A DNA stretch of 13,964 nucleotides from UMGS1387 sp045646465 (GTDB taxonomy: Bacteria; Bacillota; Clostridia; Oscillospirales; CAG-382): NCBI GenBank assembly GCA_045646465.1, contig JAZRKT010000037.1, positions 1-13,964 on the forward strand, in the 5' to 3' direction. The stretch's first letter is position 1. Every line of letters starts with the position of its first letter. Below the pieces are notes generated by a model that saw only the letters and a program-made list of their open reading frames with translations, had not been told where the DNA came from and did not search any database. Positions 4,906 through 13,310 of this stretch are shown piece after piece. The position numbers and the translations under genes are program-made.

Positions 4906-6575
4906 TATTCCTCACCCTTTTCAAGAAGATTAAATTTATCCATTACACGGCAAAGCTTTTCACCCTTTGGCATCATAAGTACATCGTATCTGCTTATTCC
5001 TTTAAGAGCAAGCAATACTGCTACATACACAGCAAACGCAATACCAATAGCTGCAAGCGTAATAAGCTTTTGATTTGCAAGAACAGTACCGAGCAAAACA
5101 GGTACACCGAAAGCACTGACACCGCAGGCAATTCCTGCAATAAGGGGTTTCAGGAATACACGCCTTACATCTGGAAATACGCCAATAGTCTTTGCCATAA
5201 AGAAAAGATTAAGAGCCATAATTGTAAAATAGCAAAGAACCGTGCCCAGAGAAGCACCAACTATTCCAAGACCGGGAATGTGGCAGAAAAGCCAAGTACC
5301 CAGTATCTTCATAACAATGCCGCATGATGTAGAAATGATGGTATACTTTTCCTTTTTGCAAGCCTGAAGCACAGAATTAGTAATGGAAATAACGCCCAGA
5401 AAGAAAATGGAAATTGCTACAGCACTGAGAGCAGGCGCTGCAAGGTCACGTGCAAGATAGGTAACGTTGCCGCTTACAATTTCGTCCTCACGGAACAAAA
5501 AGCTTATAATGCGGTATGACAGAGTTCCCATACCTATAGCACAGGGAATTGCAATAATTGCACAGTTTCTGAAAGCCGATTCAACCTGGCGGTGAACATT
5601 CTTTGTATCACCGACTGCAATAGAGTATGATATTGCAGGAATTGCGCTTATGGCAAAGGGATATATGAAGGGCGGCGCAAGATTAAGAAGCGGAATAACC
5701 ATAGAAGAATATGTTCCGTAGAAGGCACTTGCCGCCTTTTGTGTAATACCTGTATCACTTATGGCACCAGGAATAATCATAGTATCTACCGTATTGGTAA
5801 GTCCCATAATAGATGAAGCAAGCGTTATTGGGATAGCTATAATAATAAGCTCCTTAAGTATTTCACTTCCCTTTCGGCATGGACTGTTTTGCTGTTTTGA
5901 AAGAGCAAGGTTATTTTTATATTCTGAACTTGCGTTATACATTGCCTTTATCACGACAGTATACAACATTCCAAGAAAAACGCCAATAGTTACTCCTAAA
6001 ATTACAAGAGCTGCAATAACGTGCACTTCATAGCTCTTTGCCTTGAAGTAAAGGGCACAAAATATACCTATACCAACCTTTGAAACCGCCTCAATAACCT
6101 GAGATACCGCAGTAGGCATCATATTTTGAAGTCCCTGGAAATATCCTCTGTAGGCCGAGGACAGACATATAAAGAATATGGTAGGTGCAATTGCAAGCAT
6201 AGCTAGGTTTGCTTCGTTCATATCGGCAGCCCTTGCAAAGGAGGAGGAGCCAATCATCATGACAGCCGTTCCAACGGCACCTATTACAAAGAAAAGCGAA
6301 AATGCTATGCGAAAGATTTTGCGTATTTCAAGGTGTGAATTCCAGGAATTTGCAGTAGCTATCATACGGGAAACCGCAACGGGAATACCCGCTGTAGAAA
6401 TCATATAGAACGAAACATAAATACTGTAAGCAGCATTGTAGTATGCCATTCCGTCAACACCGATAATGTTGGTAAGCGGTATTCTCAAAAATGCACCGAT
6501 AAGCTTAACGGCAAGGTTTGAAATCATAAGTATGATTGCGCCGAATACAAAGGTCTGGCTTTTCTGTTTTGACAA
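4905..6575 (-). CDS. SpoVB/YabM-family polysaccharide flippase (MOP superfamily membrane protein)
   Basis: The 556-residue protein is hydrophobic throughout, with about 14 predicted membrane helices. It has the MATE/MurJ/Wzx-like pattern FGAIILMISNLAVKLIGAFLR at the N-terminus and a periplasm-side YNAAYSIYVSF segment, with AGIPVAVSRM typical of SpoVB and YabM. Family members move lipid-linked sugars, such as peptidoglycan precursors, across the membrane; SpoVB acts in cortex formation. The substrate here cannot be told from sequence. The position just before mazG matches yabM. The TTG at 6575 is chosen over the GTG at 6584 because the GTG lies within AAAGGTGAT (6580-6588), the evident ribosome binding site. 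Two further cytoplasmic segments are lysine-rich. The gene lies about 14 bases after hemZ and overlaps mazG by one base. Confidence 0.9.
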   Translation of the reverse strand: MSKQKSQTFVFGAIILMISNLAVKLIGAFLRIPLTNIIGVDGMAYYNAAYSIYVSFYMISTAGIPVAVSRMIATANSWNSHLEIRKIFRIAFSLFFVIGAVGTAVMMIGSSSFARAADMNEANLAMLAIAPTIFFICLSSAYRGYFQGLQNMMPTAVSQVIEAVSKVGIGIFCALYFKAKSYEVHVIAALVILGVTIGVFLGMLYTVVIKAMYNASSEYKNNLALSKQQNSPCRKGSEILKELIIIAIPITLASSIMGLTNTVDTMIIPGAISDTGITQKAASAFYGTYSSMVIPLLNLAPPFIYPFAISAIPAISYSIAVGDTKNVHRQVESAFRNCAIIAIPCAIGMGTLSYRIISFLFREDEIVSGNVTYLARDLAAPALSAVAISIFFLGVISITNSVLQACKKEKYTIISTSCGIVMKILGTWLFCHIPGLGIVGASLGTVLCYFTIMALNLFFMAKTIGVFPDVRRVFLKPLIAGIACGVSAFGVPVLLGTVLANQKLITLAAIGIAFAVYVAVLLALKGISRYDVLMMPKGEKLCRVMDKFNLLEKGEE

Positions 6576-6579
6576 AACT

Positions 6580-6588
6580 ATCACCTTT
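6580..6588 (-). promoter_or_regulatory. Ribosome binding site deciding the TTG start of the flippase gene
   Basis: AAAGGTGAT begins 2 bases after the hemZ stop codon and ends 4 bases before the TTG at 6575. It matches the anti-SD complement at both ends. An in-frame GTG at 6584 is embedded in it and could not use it, so the TTG is the better start. Confidence 0.6.
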
Positions 6589-6589
6589 C

Positions 6590-8035
6590 TTAAAGTTTGT
6601 TGAGAGCTTGGTTTATATCAAAGCCCGAATACTTGTTATCATCAAGAAATTCATATGGATATTTGGGAGAAAAAATGCGTTCAATCTTAGATAAATCCTT
6701 TGATACAAGCTTTGTTACGCTTCCTGCGCCAACACCGAAAACTGTGTGGTATTCACCCATCATAATAATGTTGTAGAGATTTTCAAAGCCGTCAAGACAG
6801 TATCCAGTGTTTTCGAGATTTTCAACTGTGTTTTTCTGCCTGTACATATAGTAAGGCTTATAACCTTTTTCAGACAAGGTGTCAAAAGCAAACTGTGTCA
6901 TTTTAAGAGCAGAATCCGACTCATCAAAATCCGTCTTACCGCTTGTTCTGTAGTCAGAGGATTTTTTCAGAGTAAAGGAGTGCACCGTAATATTCTGAGG
7001 AACAAAGGAGCATACGTCGCGGACACTTTTGCAAAAAGACTCATAACTTTCGCCGGGAAGCCCTGCAATGATGTCTGTGTTGATACAGCCAAAGCCTATT
7101 CTTTTTGCATCCTCCATAGCCTTGCAGTACTGACTGAAGGTGTGATTTCGACCGATACCTGCAAGTACGGTGTCGTTGGTAGTCTGCGTATTTATGCTTA
7201 TTCTTCCCACTCCACCTTGCTTCAGAGCCTTAAGCTTATCATAGGTTATACAGTCGGGACGTCCTGCTTCAAAGGTAAACTCGCACTTGGACGTATTAAA
7301 AAGCCTGTTGATATGAAACACAAGACTGTCAATCTGAAAAGCATCAAGAATTGCAGGAGTTCCTCCGCCTACGTATATACTTTGTAGATTTAAACTCTTT
7401 TCTTTAACAATTCCGCTTACAGCTTCAAGCTCACGGTAAAGCTTATTAAGATAATCGGGTATCAGTGACAGCAGTCTGGGCGTAGTACAGGATACAAAGG
7501 AGCAGTAATTGCACTTAGTGGGACAAAAGGGAATTGAAACATATAGCGAACAAGGATTTTTATCAAGCGATAATATAAGACTGTCCTCACTGATACAAGC
7601 GTCAATTGCAGTTTGTGCTTTTTTGCTGTCTATAAGATATTCCTCGGTAAGAACACGAAGGGCACCTTCCCTACCGATCTCATTAACAAACATTCTTGCA
7701 AGCTTTACAGGCTTTACGCCTGTAGATATACCCCAGGGCGGAATAAATCCGAACATTTTTTGTGCGCATCTTACAAAAGTTCTGCCGATAAAATTTTTCA
7801 TATCGGCAAACTGTTTGTTATTGACTTGTTTATTGTCGCAAAGCTCCTCGCACTTACCGTCAACACACAGACGAACAAAAACAAAGTGTCGACTGTTTTC
7901 GGTGTATGCTTTAACATAAAGGGAACTGCTGTCATCCTCAGCCCCAAATTTTTCACACGGCAGATACAGCAAAACAAGGGACTGATAATACAAAAGCTTT
8001 GCGCTGTTTGAAGAATCTTCAACTGTAATTATCAT
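6590..8035 (-). CDS. hemZ: Coproporphyrinogen dehydrogenase HemZ-like radical SAM protein
   Basis: The 481-residue protein has an extra N-terminal region of about 160 residues followed by a radical SAM core. The cluster motif is SIPFCPTKCNYC, with Cys171, Cys175 and Cys178 (CX3CX2C), and GGGTP at 223-227 binds S-adenosylmethionine. FEAGRPDCIT, GRISINTQT and IAGLPGES are typical of the HemN/HemW/HemZ group. HemZ was named for oxygen-independent oxidation of coproporphyrinogen III in Bacillus. Many HemN-like proteins are instead heme chaperones (HemW), so the exact activity is uncertain. The long N-terminal extension and the YRQKN segment favour HemZ over HemW. No other heme-synthesis gene lies nearby. 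The ATG overlaps the dtd stop in ATGA; its own ribosome binding site is poor, consistent with translational coupling. Confidence 0.87.
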   Translation of the reverse strand: MIITVEDSSNSAKLLYYQSLVLLYLPCEKFGAEDDSSSLYVKAYTENSRHFVFVRLCVDGKCEELCDNKQVNNKQFADMKNFIGRTFVRCAQKMFGFIPPWGISTGVKPVKLARMFVNEIGREGALRVLTEEYLIDSKKAQTAIDACISEDSLILSLDKNPCSLYVSIPFCPTKCNYCSFVSCTTPRLLSLIPDYLNKLYRELEAVSGIVKEKSLNLQSIYVGGGTPAILDAFQIDSLVFHINRLFNTSKCEFTFEAGRPDCITYDKLKALKQGGVGRISINTQTTNDTVLAGIGRNHTFSQYCKAMEDAKRIGFGCINTDIIAGLPGESYESFCKSVRDVCSFVPQNITVHSFTLKKSSDYRTSGKTDFDESDSALKMTQFAFDTLSEKGYKPYYMYRQKNTVENLENTGYCLDGFENLYNIIMMGEYHTVFGVGAGSVTKLVSKDLSKIERIFSPKYPYEFLDDNKYSGFDINQALNKL

Positions 8036-8496
8036 AGCTTATCTGTATCAAGTATAATTGTGACAGGTCCGTCATTAACAAGGCTCACCTTCATATCAGC
8101 TCCGAAAACACCTGTGGAAACGGTAAAGCCGTACTTTTCACGAAGGCCCGATACAAACATTTCGTACAGCGGCACAGCCTGCTCGGGACGTGCTGCATTT
8201 ATAAAGGAAGGTCTGTTCTGTCCTTTACACTCAGCGCAAAGAGTAAACTGCGAAACAACCATAATCTCAACAGTCTCGCCTGCATCCTTAAGCTGAATTG
8301 GCGACAGATTCATTTTACCATCGGAATCCTCAAAGACTCTCAGTTTTGCTACCTTATCAACAAGCAAATTACATTGCTTTTCGGTGTCCTGAGTATTTAT
8401 ACCAAGCAGAACAAGAAAGCCTCTTGAAGCCTGTGAGTGAATATTTCCGTCTATTTTAACCTTGCTTTGCAAGGTTCTCTGAATCAATGCTATCAT
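8032..8496 (-). CDS. dtd: D-aminoacyl-tRNA deacylase (DTD)
   Basis: The 154-residue protein cleaves D-amino acids, and glycine mischarged on tRNA-Ala, from tRNAs. It works as a cytosolic dimer whose active site is built from SQFTL (103-107) and the cross-subunit proline motif in NDGPVT (141-146). Both are intact. The segment after SQFTL reads CAECKGQNRPSF, with two cysteines where YADTKKGNRPSF is more usual. Length and the start MIALIQRTLQSKV are standard. AGAGG lies about 9 bases before the ATG, and the start overlaps the rel stop codon as ATGA. A rel-dtd pairing is a widespread arrangement in Firmicutes and fits the identification. Confidence 0.96.
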   Translation of the reverse strand: MIALIQRTLQSKVKIDGNIHSQASRGFLVLLGINTQDTEKQCNLLVDKVAKLRVFEDSDGKMNLSPIQLKDAGETVEIMVVSQFTLCAECKGQNRPSFINAARPEQAVPLYEMFVSGLREKYGFTVSTGVFGADMKVSLVNDGPVTIILDTDKL

Positions 8497-10739
8497 GAAG
8501 AATAACCTCTTGTAACGTCAACAACGTTCTTTACTTTTTTAAGTCTTGATATAATTGAGTTAACGTGGGATATGTTTCGGCAGGTAATGTTAAGAGAAAT
8601 TATCATACCGTCATTGCCCGTTTCCTTGGAATTCATAGCATGTACCTGCACACGCATATCTGCAAGCACTGCCGTAATATCGGCAAAAACCTGGAAGGAA
8701 TTGTATGCAAAAATCTGCAAAAGTGCCTCGAAAGCACCGGATGTATTTTCACCGTTAGCAAGAGAATCCTGCGACCATCTGACGGTTACCCACCTGTCCT
8801 TTTCTGAGTCCTTTGCAATACCTGCTTTTGCATTGGGACAATCATATTTATGAACAGAAACGCCAAAGCCTCTCGTTACAAAGCCGATAATGCTGTCGCC
8901 CGGAAGCGGATTACAGCACTTTGCAAAACGAACCTGACAGTTGTCAATACCGTCCACTACAACGCTCTGAATTGCACCTTGTTCAGTATCTCTTACTCTC
9001 TTGCTTTCAGCCTGCTTGGATTTTTCACCAACAAGCTCCTCGATGGGATTTGCACTTTTGGGAGGCTCGGGAGAAACAATTCTGTCAAACTCATCCTTAA
9101 GTTTGGGAGAAAACTTTGAAACTGCAACACCGCCGTAGCCAATGTTATTGTAAAAGTCGTCTACATCGTTAAAGCCACCGCGTTTTGCAACATTTTCAAC
9201 AATTTCATTTTTCTGTGCTTCAGTAAAGGTTTTGCCGAACTTTTTAAGCTCTTTGTCAATTTCCAGCTTACCTTCAATAATATTTTCGTCGCGCTTTTCC
9301 TTTTTAAACCACTGTCTGATTTTATTTTTGGCTTCACTTGTCTTAACGATTTTAAGCCAATCGCGACTGGGTCCGCCTGATGAAGATGAGGTGATAATTT
9401 CACAGATATCTGCGTTTTTCAGCACCGTGTCAATAGGCACAATTACTCCGTTAACCTTAGCGCCTATCATCTTATTTCCTATCTGCGAGTGAATTGAATA
9501 TGCAAAGTCTATGGTAGTGGAGCCGTACGGCATACTTTTAACGTCGCCCTTGGGCGTAAAGATAAAGGTTTCGTCCTCGTAAAGGTCCACCTTAAGGGGA
9601 CGCAGATATTCGTCTGCACCTACGTCCTTTTCGGTTTCAATAAGAGTCTTTATCCATTGCAGCTTTTCTGAAATCTTTTCCTTATCGGTCTCACCTGACT
9701 TATACATCCAATGAGCCGCAATACCGTATTCAGCAACAGCGTGCATATCCCAGGTTCTTATCTGCACCTCAAAGGGAATTCCGTGGCGACCGATAACAGT
9801 CGTATGAAGTGAACGGTACATATTGGGCTTAGGCGTGGAAATATAGTCCTTGAAGCGGCCGGGCATAAGATTGAACATCTCATGAATAAGACCGAGAACG
9901 GTATAACATTCAAGCTCGGTATTTACGATAATGCGCATTGCGTAAAAGTCATAAATTTCATCAAAGCTCTTGCTTTGGTTATACATCTTTTTATAAATGC
10001 TGTAAATTGACTTTACACGACCCGTAAGATTATAGTCAATACCTGCTTCGTGAAGCTTATCTTCAACCTTTTTTGTTGCTTCTTTAAGAAAATCCTTGTT
10101 TTGACCGTATCTTTTTTCAACGTCATTTTTTACTTCCTCATAGCCAATGGGGTCAAGATACTGAAGAGCAAGGCTTTCTAATTCAGATTTGATTTTCTGA
10201 ACACCAAGCCTGTGAGCCAAAGGAGCATAAAGATGCATTGTTTCAAGAGCAATAATGCGCTGCTTTTTCTCGCTTTTTGCGTTAAGAGTACGCATATTAT
10301 GAAGACGGTCGGCAAACTTGATAAATATGACACGTATATCCTGATTCATTGCAAGAAAAAGCTTGCGGGTATTTTCAATACTCGCTTCTTCCTTATCCTC
10401 AAAATACACGTTGGGCAGTTTAGTAAGACCGTCAACAAGGTCAAAAACTGTCTGACCGAAAAGCTTTATGATTTCTTCATCGCTGGTCTTGTCCTTACAG
10501 TCCTCAAGAGTATCGTGTAGTAGAGCCGCACATACAGAGTCGGTATCAAGCTCAAGCTCAACCACTATAGAAGCTACGCTCAGCGGATGACAAATATACG
10601 GCTCACCCGATTTTCTGAACTGTCCCTCATGAAGCATTTTGGCATAATCATACGCCTTTTCAATGCGTCTAAAATCGTATTTTGTTTTGGCAAATTTCAG
10701 CGTTTCTACAAGTTTCTCATAGGTTATGCATTCAGCCAA
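8493..10739 (-). CDS. rel: Bifunctional (p)ppGpp synthetase/hydrolase Rel (RSH family)
   Basis: The 748-residue long RSH enzyme makes and degrades (p)ppGpp in the stringent response. The HD hydrolase domain (about 20-190) keeps His51, His75-Asp76, Glu79-Asp80, Asp144 and Asn148, so hydrolysis should work. The synthetase domain (about 230-350) keeps Asp264, Glu324 and RFKD (295-298), the RxKD form typical of bifunctional enzymes, plus YRSLHTT. A TGS domain (about 386-450), the CC...H...C zinc-finger-like domain (Cys608, Cys609, His630, Cys634) and a C-terminal ACT domain (about 670-745) follow. No ATG start fits: a TTG at 10748 abuts AAGGA with no spacing, while the TTG at 10739 lies 9 bases after it and is chosen, leaving a 16-base gap to recJ. 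The start is uncertain by three codons. Confidence 0.96.
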   Translation of the reverse strand: MAECITYEKLVETLKFAKTKYDFRRIEKAYDYAKMLHEGQFRKSGEPYICHPLSVASIVVELELDTDSVCAALLHDTLEDCKDKTSDEEIIKLFGQTVFDLVDGLTKLPNVYFEDKEEASIENTRKLFLAMNQDIRVIFIKFADRLHNMRTLNAKSEKKQRIIALETMHLYAPLAHRLGVQKIKSELESLALQYLDPIGYEEVKNDVEKRYGQNKDFLKEATKKVEDKLHEAGIDYNLTGRVKSIYSIYKKMYNQSKSFDEIYDFYAMRIIVNTELECYTVLGLIHEMFNLMPGRFKDYISTPKPNMYRSLHTTVIGRHGIPFEVQIRTWDMHAVAEYGIAAHWMYKSGETDKEKISEKLQWIKTLIETEKDVGADEYLRPLKVDLYEDETFIFTPKGDVKSMPYGSTTIDFAYSIHSQIGNKMIGAKVNGVIVPIDTVLKNADICEIITSSSSGGPSRDWLKIVKTSEAKNKIRQWFKKEKRDENIIEGKLEIDKELKKFGKTFTEAQKNEIVENVAKRGGFNDVDDFYNNIGYGGVAVSKFSPKLKDEFDRIVSPEPPKSANPIEELVGEKSKQAESKRVRDTEQGAIQSVVVDGIDNCQVRFAKCCNPLPGDSIIGFVTRGFGVSVHKYDCPNAKAGIAKDSEKDRWVTVRWSQDSLANGENTSGAFEALLQIFAYNSFQVFADITAVLADMRVQVHAMNSKETGNDGMIISLNITCRNISHVNSIISRLKKVKNVVDVTRGYSS

Positions 10740-10755
10740 TTTTATCAATCCTTAA

Positions 10756-12852
10756 CTAATTTTTAAATGATGCAAGAAATGCGGATTTCTCTATGTTGAC
10801 TTTCCCCTCGGTTTTAAGAAGCGACACATCTGCAAAAGCACTTGAATCGGCATCAAGAGTAATAAGCTTCATTTCCTCAAATACACGAAGAATAATGTTG
10901 AACATGACTCCGCTGCAGTCGATATTATAGTCACCCGAAAGCTTTTTAGCGCATTTCCATATGTCAAGTGTAACACGCTCACCGTACTGCGGGATTATAT
11001 TTTTCAAGAAAAGATAAGCTGAACGAAGATACATCATTGAAGGAATGTGCCTGCTGTCAATATCTCTTTCACCTTCAAGAACACGGGCAAAAATAGCTTC
11101 CTGCGACATTTTTTCGTTGTTTTCGCTTTCGGTAATGCGAACATCCTTTATAACCATCTGCACAGTCTGTGTGCCTCTGAAATCGTTTAAGTCAATGTTG
11201 CACATAAAATCCGCCTTATCTCCTTCAGAAAAAGCAAAACGTTCCTTTGCCATTCCGAAATAAAGAGCAGTTGCAACAAAGCCATTCTTTTCAACGGTAA
11301 GCTTTAAATGCTTGCCCTCTCCTATGGAAAAGATTTCACTGATAACGGCATCTTTAATGCAGAAAAGAGGCAGAGGATTCTGAAGACCAAAGGGCTCAAG
11401 GGCGGCAATATCCTTTGCGTGCTCAACGGTAACATCCTTTATGTCTATTTCAAAATCAGCATCTATGTTGTTATAGACCGAATCAAAATCAAAGTTTTTC
11501 TTTGCATATTCGTTGATAGCTTTTCTGAAGGCATCTACGTTGTTTTTATCAATAGTAAGACCTGCAGCAAGCTCATGTCCGCCGTACTTTATAAGCAAAT
11601 CCTTACAAACAGAAATAGCTTCATTGATGTTAAAACCCTTTACGCTTCGTCCCGAACCCTTGCCCACATCACCGTCAACGGAAATAAGGATAGACGGAAG
11701 CTTATATCTTTCGGTAAGCTTTGAAGCAACAATTCCGATAACGCCGAGATGCCAGCTGTCCGAAACAAGAACAATTATCTTGTCGTTGTCAAAGTCGTGA
11801 GTAGACTCTATCTGCTCTACAGCCTGCTCAAAAATTTTATTTTCAATAAACTGTCTTTCTCTGTTAACTGCGCAAAGATACGTTGCAATTTCGTCAGCCT
11901 CAGCCTTGTTTTCTGTAATAAGAAGCTGGAGCGCTCTGTTAACGTCGCCGATACGTCCTGCGGCATTTATTCTCGGTGCAAGACCAAAGCCGATGGAAGA
12001 AGCAGTAATATTCTTTCTCTGTGCCATACGGCGTTCTGAGAAGGTTTGCTCAATAAGGGCGCAAAGCCCTTTGTTCTTGGTGTTGACAAGTGAAGCAAGA
12101 CCGTGCTTTACAATGATTCTGTTTTCGCCGATAATGGGCATAACGTCAGCAACGGTACCAAGTGCAACAATATCGCTGTACTTTGCACAGATATTTGTTA
12201 AATTCTTGTTGTCTTCAAGTGCACAGATAAGTCTGAACACAACACCAACACCTGCAAGCTCCTTGAAGGGATAATCGCTGTCGTGTCTGTGAGGATTAAC
12301 TACGGCAAGAGCTTTCGGAAGCTCCTCACGACACTCGTGATGGTCGGTTATAACAACATCAATTCCGAGGCTGTTCGCAAAATCAATTTCCTCATGTGCG
12401 GTAATACCGCTGTCCACGGTGATTATCAGCTTTACTCCGTCCTTGGCAAACTTTTCTATTGCTCCCATATTAAGACCGTAGCCTTCATTGATTCTTTCGG
12501 GAATATAGGTAAACACCTTAGCGCCCTTAAAATCAAGAAAACGTTTTAATGCCGCAACTGATGTAATTCCATCAACATCATAGTCGCCGTAAATAAGAAT
12601 GTTCTCTTTACTGTCAACAGCCTTTCTGATTCTGTCAACCGCCTTATCCATATCCTTAAGCAAGAACGGGTCAGCCAAATCTCTGATGTTGCCTGTAAGA
12701 TATGCGTTAGCTTTTTCGGGCGAATCAAAGCCCTTGGCAACAAGAATTTTGCTGAGAAAAGGCTTGATGTTAAGGTGTGATGAAATAACCGCCGTTTTTG
12801 CTTCGTCAACTACGCCGATTGTCCATATGTTTTTAGCACTATTCTCTTTCAA
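10756..12852 (-). CDS. recJ: Single-stranded-DNA-specific 5'-3' exonuclease RecJ
   Basis: The 698-residue protein is the RecJ nuclease of the DHH phosphoesterase family, used in recombination and repair. DYDVDG (90-95) and DHH (170-172) carry the Mn-binding aspartates and histidines of the DHH domain. SGRS (400-403) and GGHELAAG (424-431) mark the DHHA1 domain. An OB-fold nucleic-acid-binding domain follows (about 463-575, with LEPFGLQNPLPLF), then a Firmicutes-type C-terminal extension (580-698) lacking in E. coli RecJ. The gene begins with TTG at 12852, one base after the stop of the RseC-like gene; GGAAGAGAG upstream is a weak ribosome binding site, so coupling is likely. No ATG near the N-terminus is in frame. 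It lies directly upstream of rel, a common Firmicutes order. Confidence 0.95.
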   Translation of the reverse strand: MKENSAKNIWTIGVVDEAKTAVISSHLNIKPFLSKILVAKGFDSPEKANAYLTGNIRDLADPFLLKDMDKAVDRIRKAVDSKENILIYGDYDVDGITSVAALKRFLDFKGAKVFTYIPERINEGYGLNMGAIEKFAKDGVKLIITVDSGITAHEEIDFANSLGIDVVITDHHECREELPKALAVVNPHRHDSDYPFKELAGVGVVFRLICALEDNKNLTNICAKYSDIVALGTVADVMPIIGENRIIVKHGLASLVNTKNKGLCALIEQTFSERRMAQRKNITASSIGFGLAPRINAAGRIGDVNRALQLLITENKAEADEIATYLCAVNRERQFIENKIFEQAVEQIESTHDFDNDKIIVLVSDSWHLGVIGIVASKLTERYKLPSILISVDGDVGKGSGRSVKGFNINEAISVCKDLLIKYGGHELAAGLTIDKNNVDAFRKAINEYAKKNFDFDSVYNNIDADFEIDIKDVTVEHAKDIAALEPFGLQNPLPLFCIKDAVISEIFSIGEGKHLKLTVEKNGFVATALYFGMAKERFAFSEGDKADFMCNIDLNDFRGTQTVQMVIKDVRITESENNEKMSQEAIFARVLEGERDIDSRHIPSMMYLRSAYLFLKNIIPQYGERVTLDIWKCAKKLSGDYNIDCSGVMFNIILRVFEEMKLITLDADSSAFADVSLLKTEGKVNIEKSAFLASFKN

Positions 12853-12853
12853 T

Positions 12854-13297
12854 TTATCTATCGCTCTCTTCCAATATTTTTACAATGTATGTGTTTAAGC
12901 TTTGTTTTACAAAAGCACCTGCAATTTTTGAAATAACAAAAAATGATGCCACAAAAGTACAAAGCATTATTATTGCGCTTATTCCCTGCGATGTGAAAAA
13001 CTTATCAGCAAAAAGAAATGCTGTCACCGCCAGAATTACGGGTATAATAAAAACAGCAAAAGCCGTACCCAAAGTTTTACCTGTTGAACTTTCAAGCTCA
13101 ACAACATCTCCTCTAACTGCGCCAACAAGATTTTTTGCCGTAATCTGCACACTCTGTGTCTGTTCACCGAAAATCAGCTCGGCATGGCAGGCACCTGAAT
13201 TGGCACAATTATGACAGCTTGAGCAAGCGCTGTTTCTCACGGAAACAACACGTGCCGTTTTTCCGTCAGTTTCAATTACAGTTCCCTTAGCTTTCAT
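12854..13297 (-). CDS. RseC/MucC-family (SoxR-reducing system) membrane protein
   Basis: The 147-residue protein has an N-terminal soluble part with a cysteine cluster, Cys25, Cys28, Cys31 and Cys37 (CX2CX2CX5C), followed by two adjacent membrane helices (about 77-97 and 106-126). This is the architecture of RseC, a family found near Rnf and SoxR-reducing systems and in sigma-E regulation in Proteobacteria. The clustered cysteines suggest an iron-sulfur or redox centre, which is an inference. The function in Clostridia is not established. The ATG at 13297 follows AAGAG and lies 13 bases after the FAD dehydrogenase. The stop codon is one base from the recJ start, so the three genes form the front of the operon in this window. 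Confidence 0.82.
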   Translation of the reverse strand: MKAKGTVIETDGKTARVVSVRNSACSSCHNCANSGACHAELIFGEQTQSVQITAKNLVGAVRGDVVELESSTGKTLGTAFAVFIIPVILAVTAFLFADKFFTSQGISAIIMLCTFVASFFVISKIAGAFVKQSLNTYIVKILEESDR

Positions 13298-13310
13298 AAT
13301 TCAACTCTTT

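Noticed and set aside
4884..5327. Plus-strand open frame of 147 codons
   Set aside because: It is antisense to the flippase gene, with a low-complexity Lys/Asn/Ser-rich translation that looks like a read of the opposite strand.
6746..7387. Plus-strand open frame of 213 codons
   Set aside because: It lies entirely antisense to hemZ, which has intact radical SAM motifs. The translation shows no family pattern and no ribosome binding site; it is a shadow frame.
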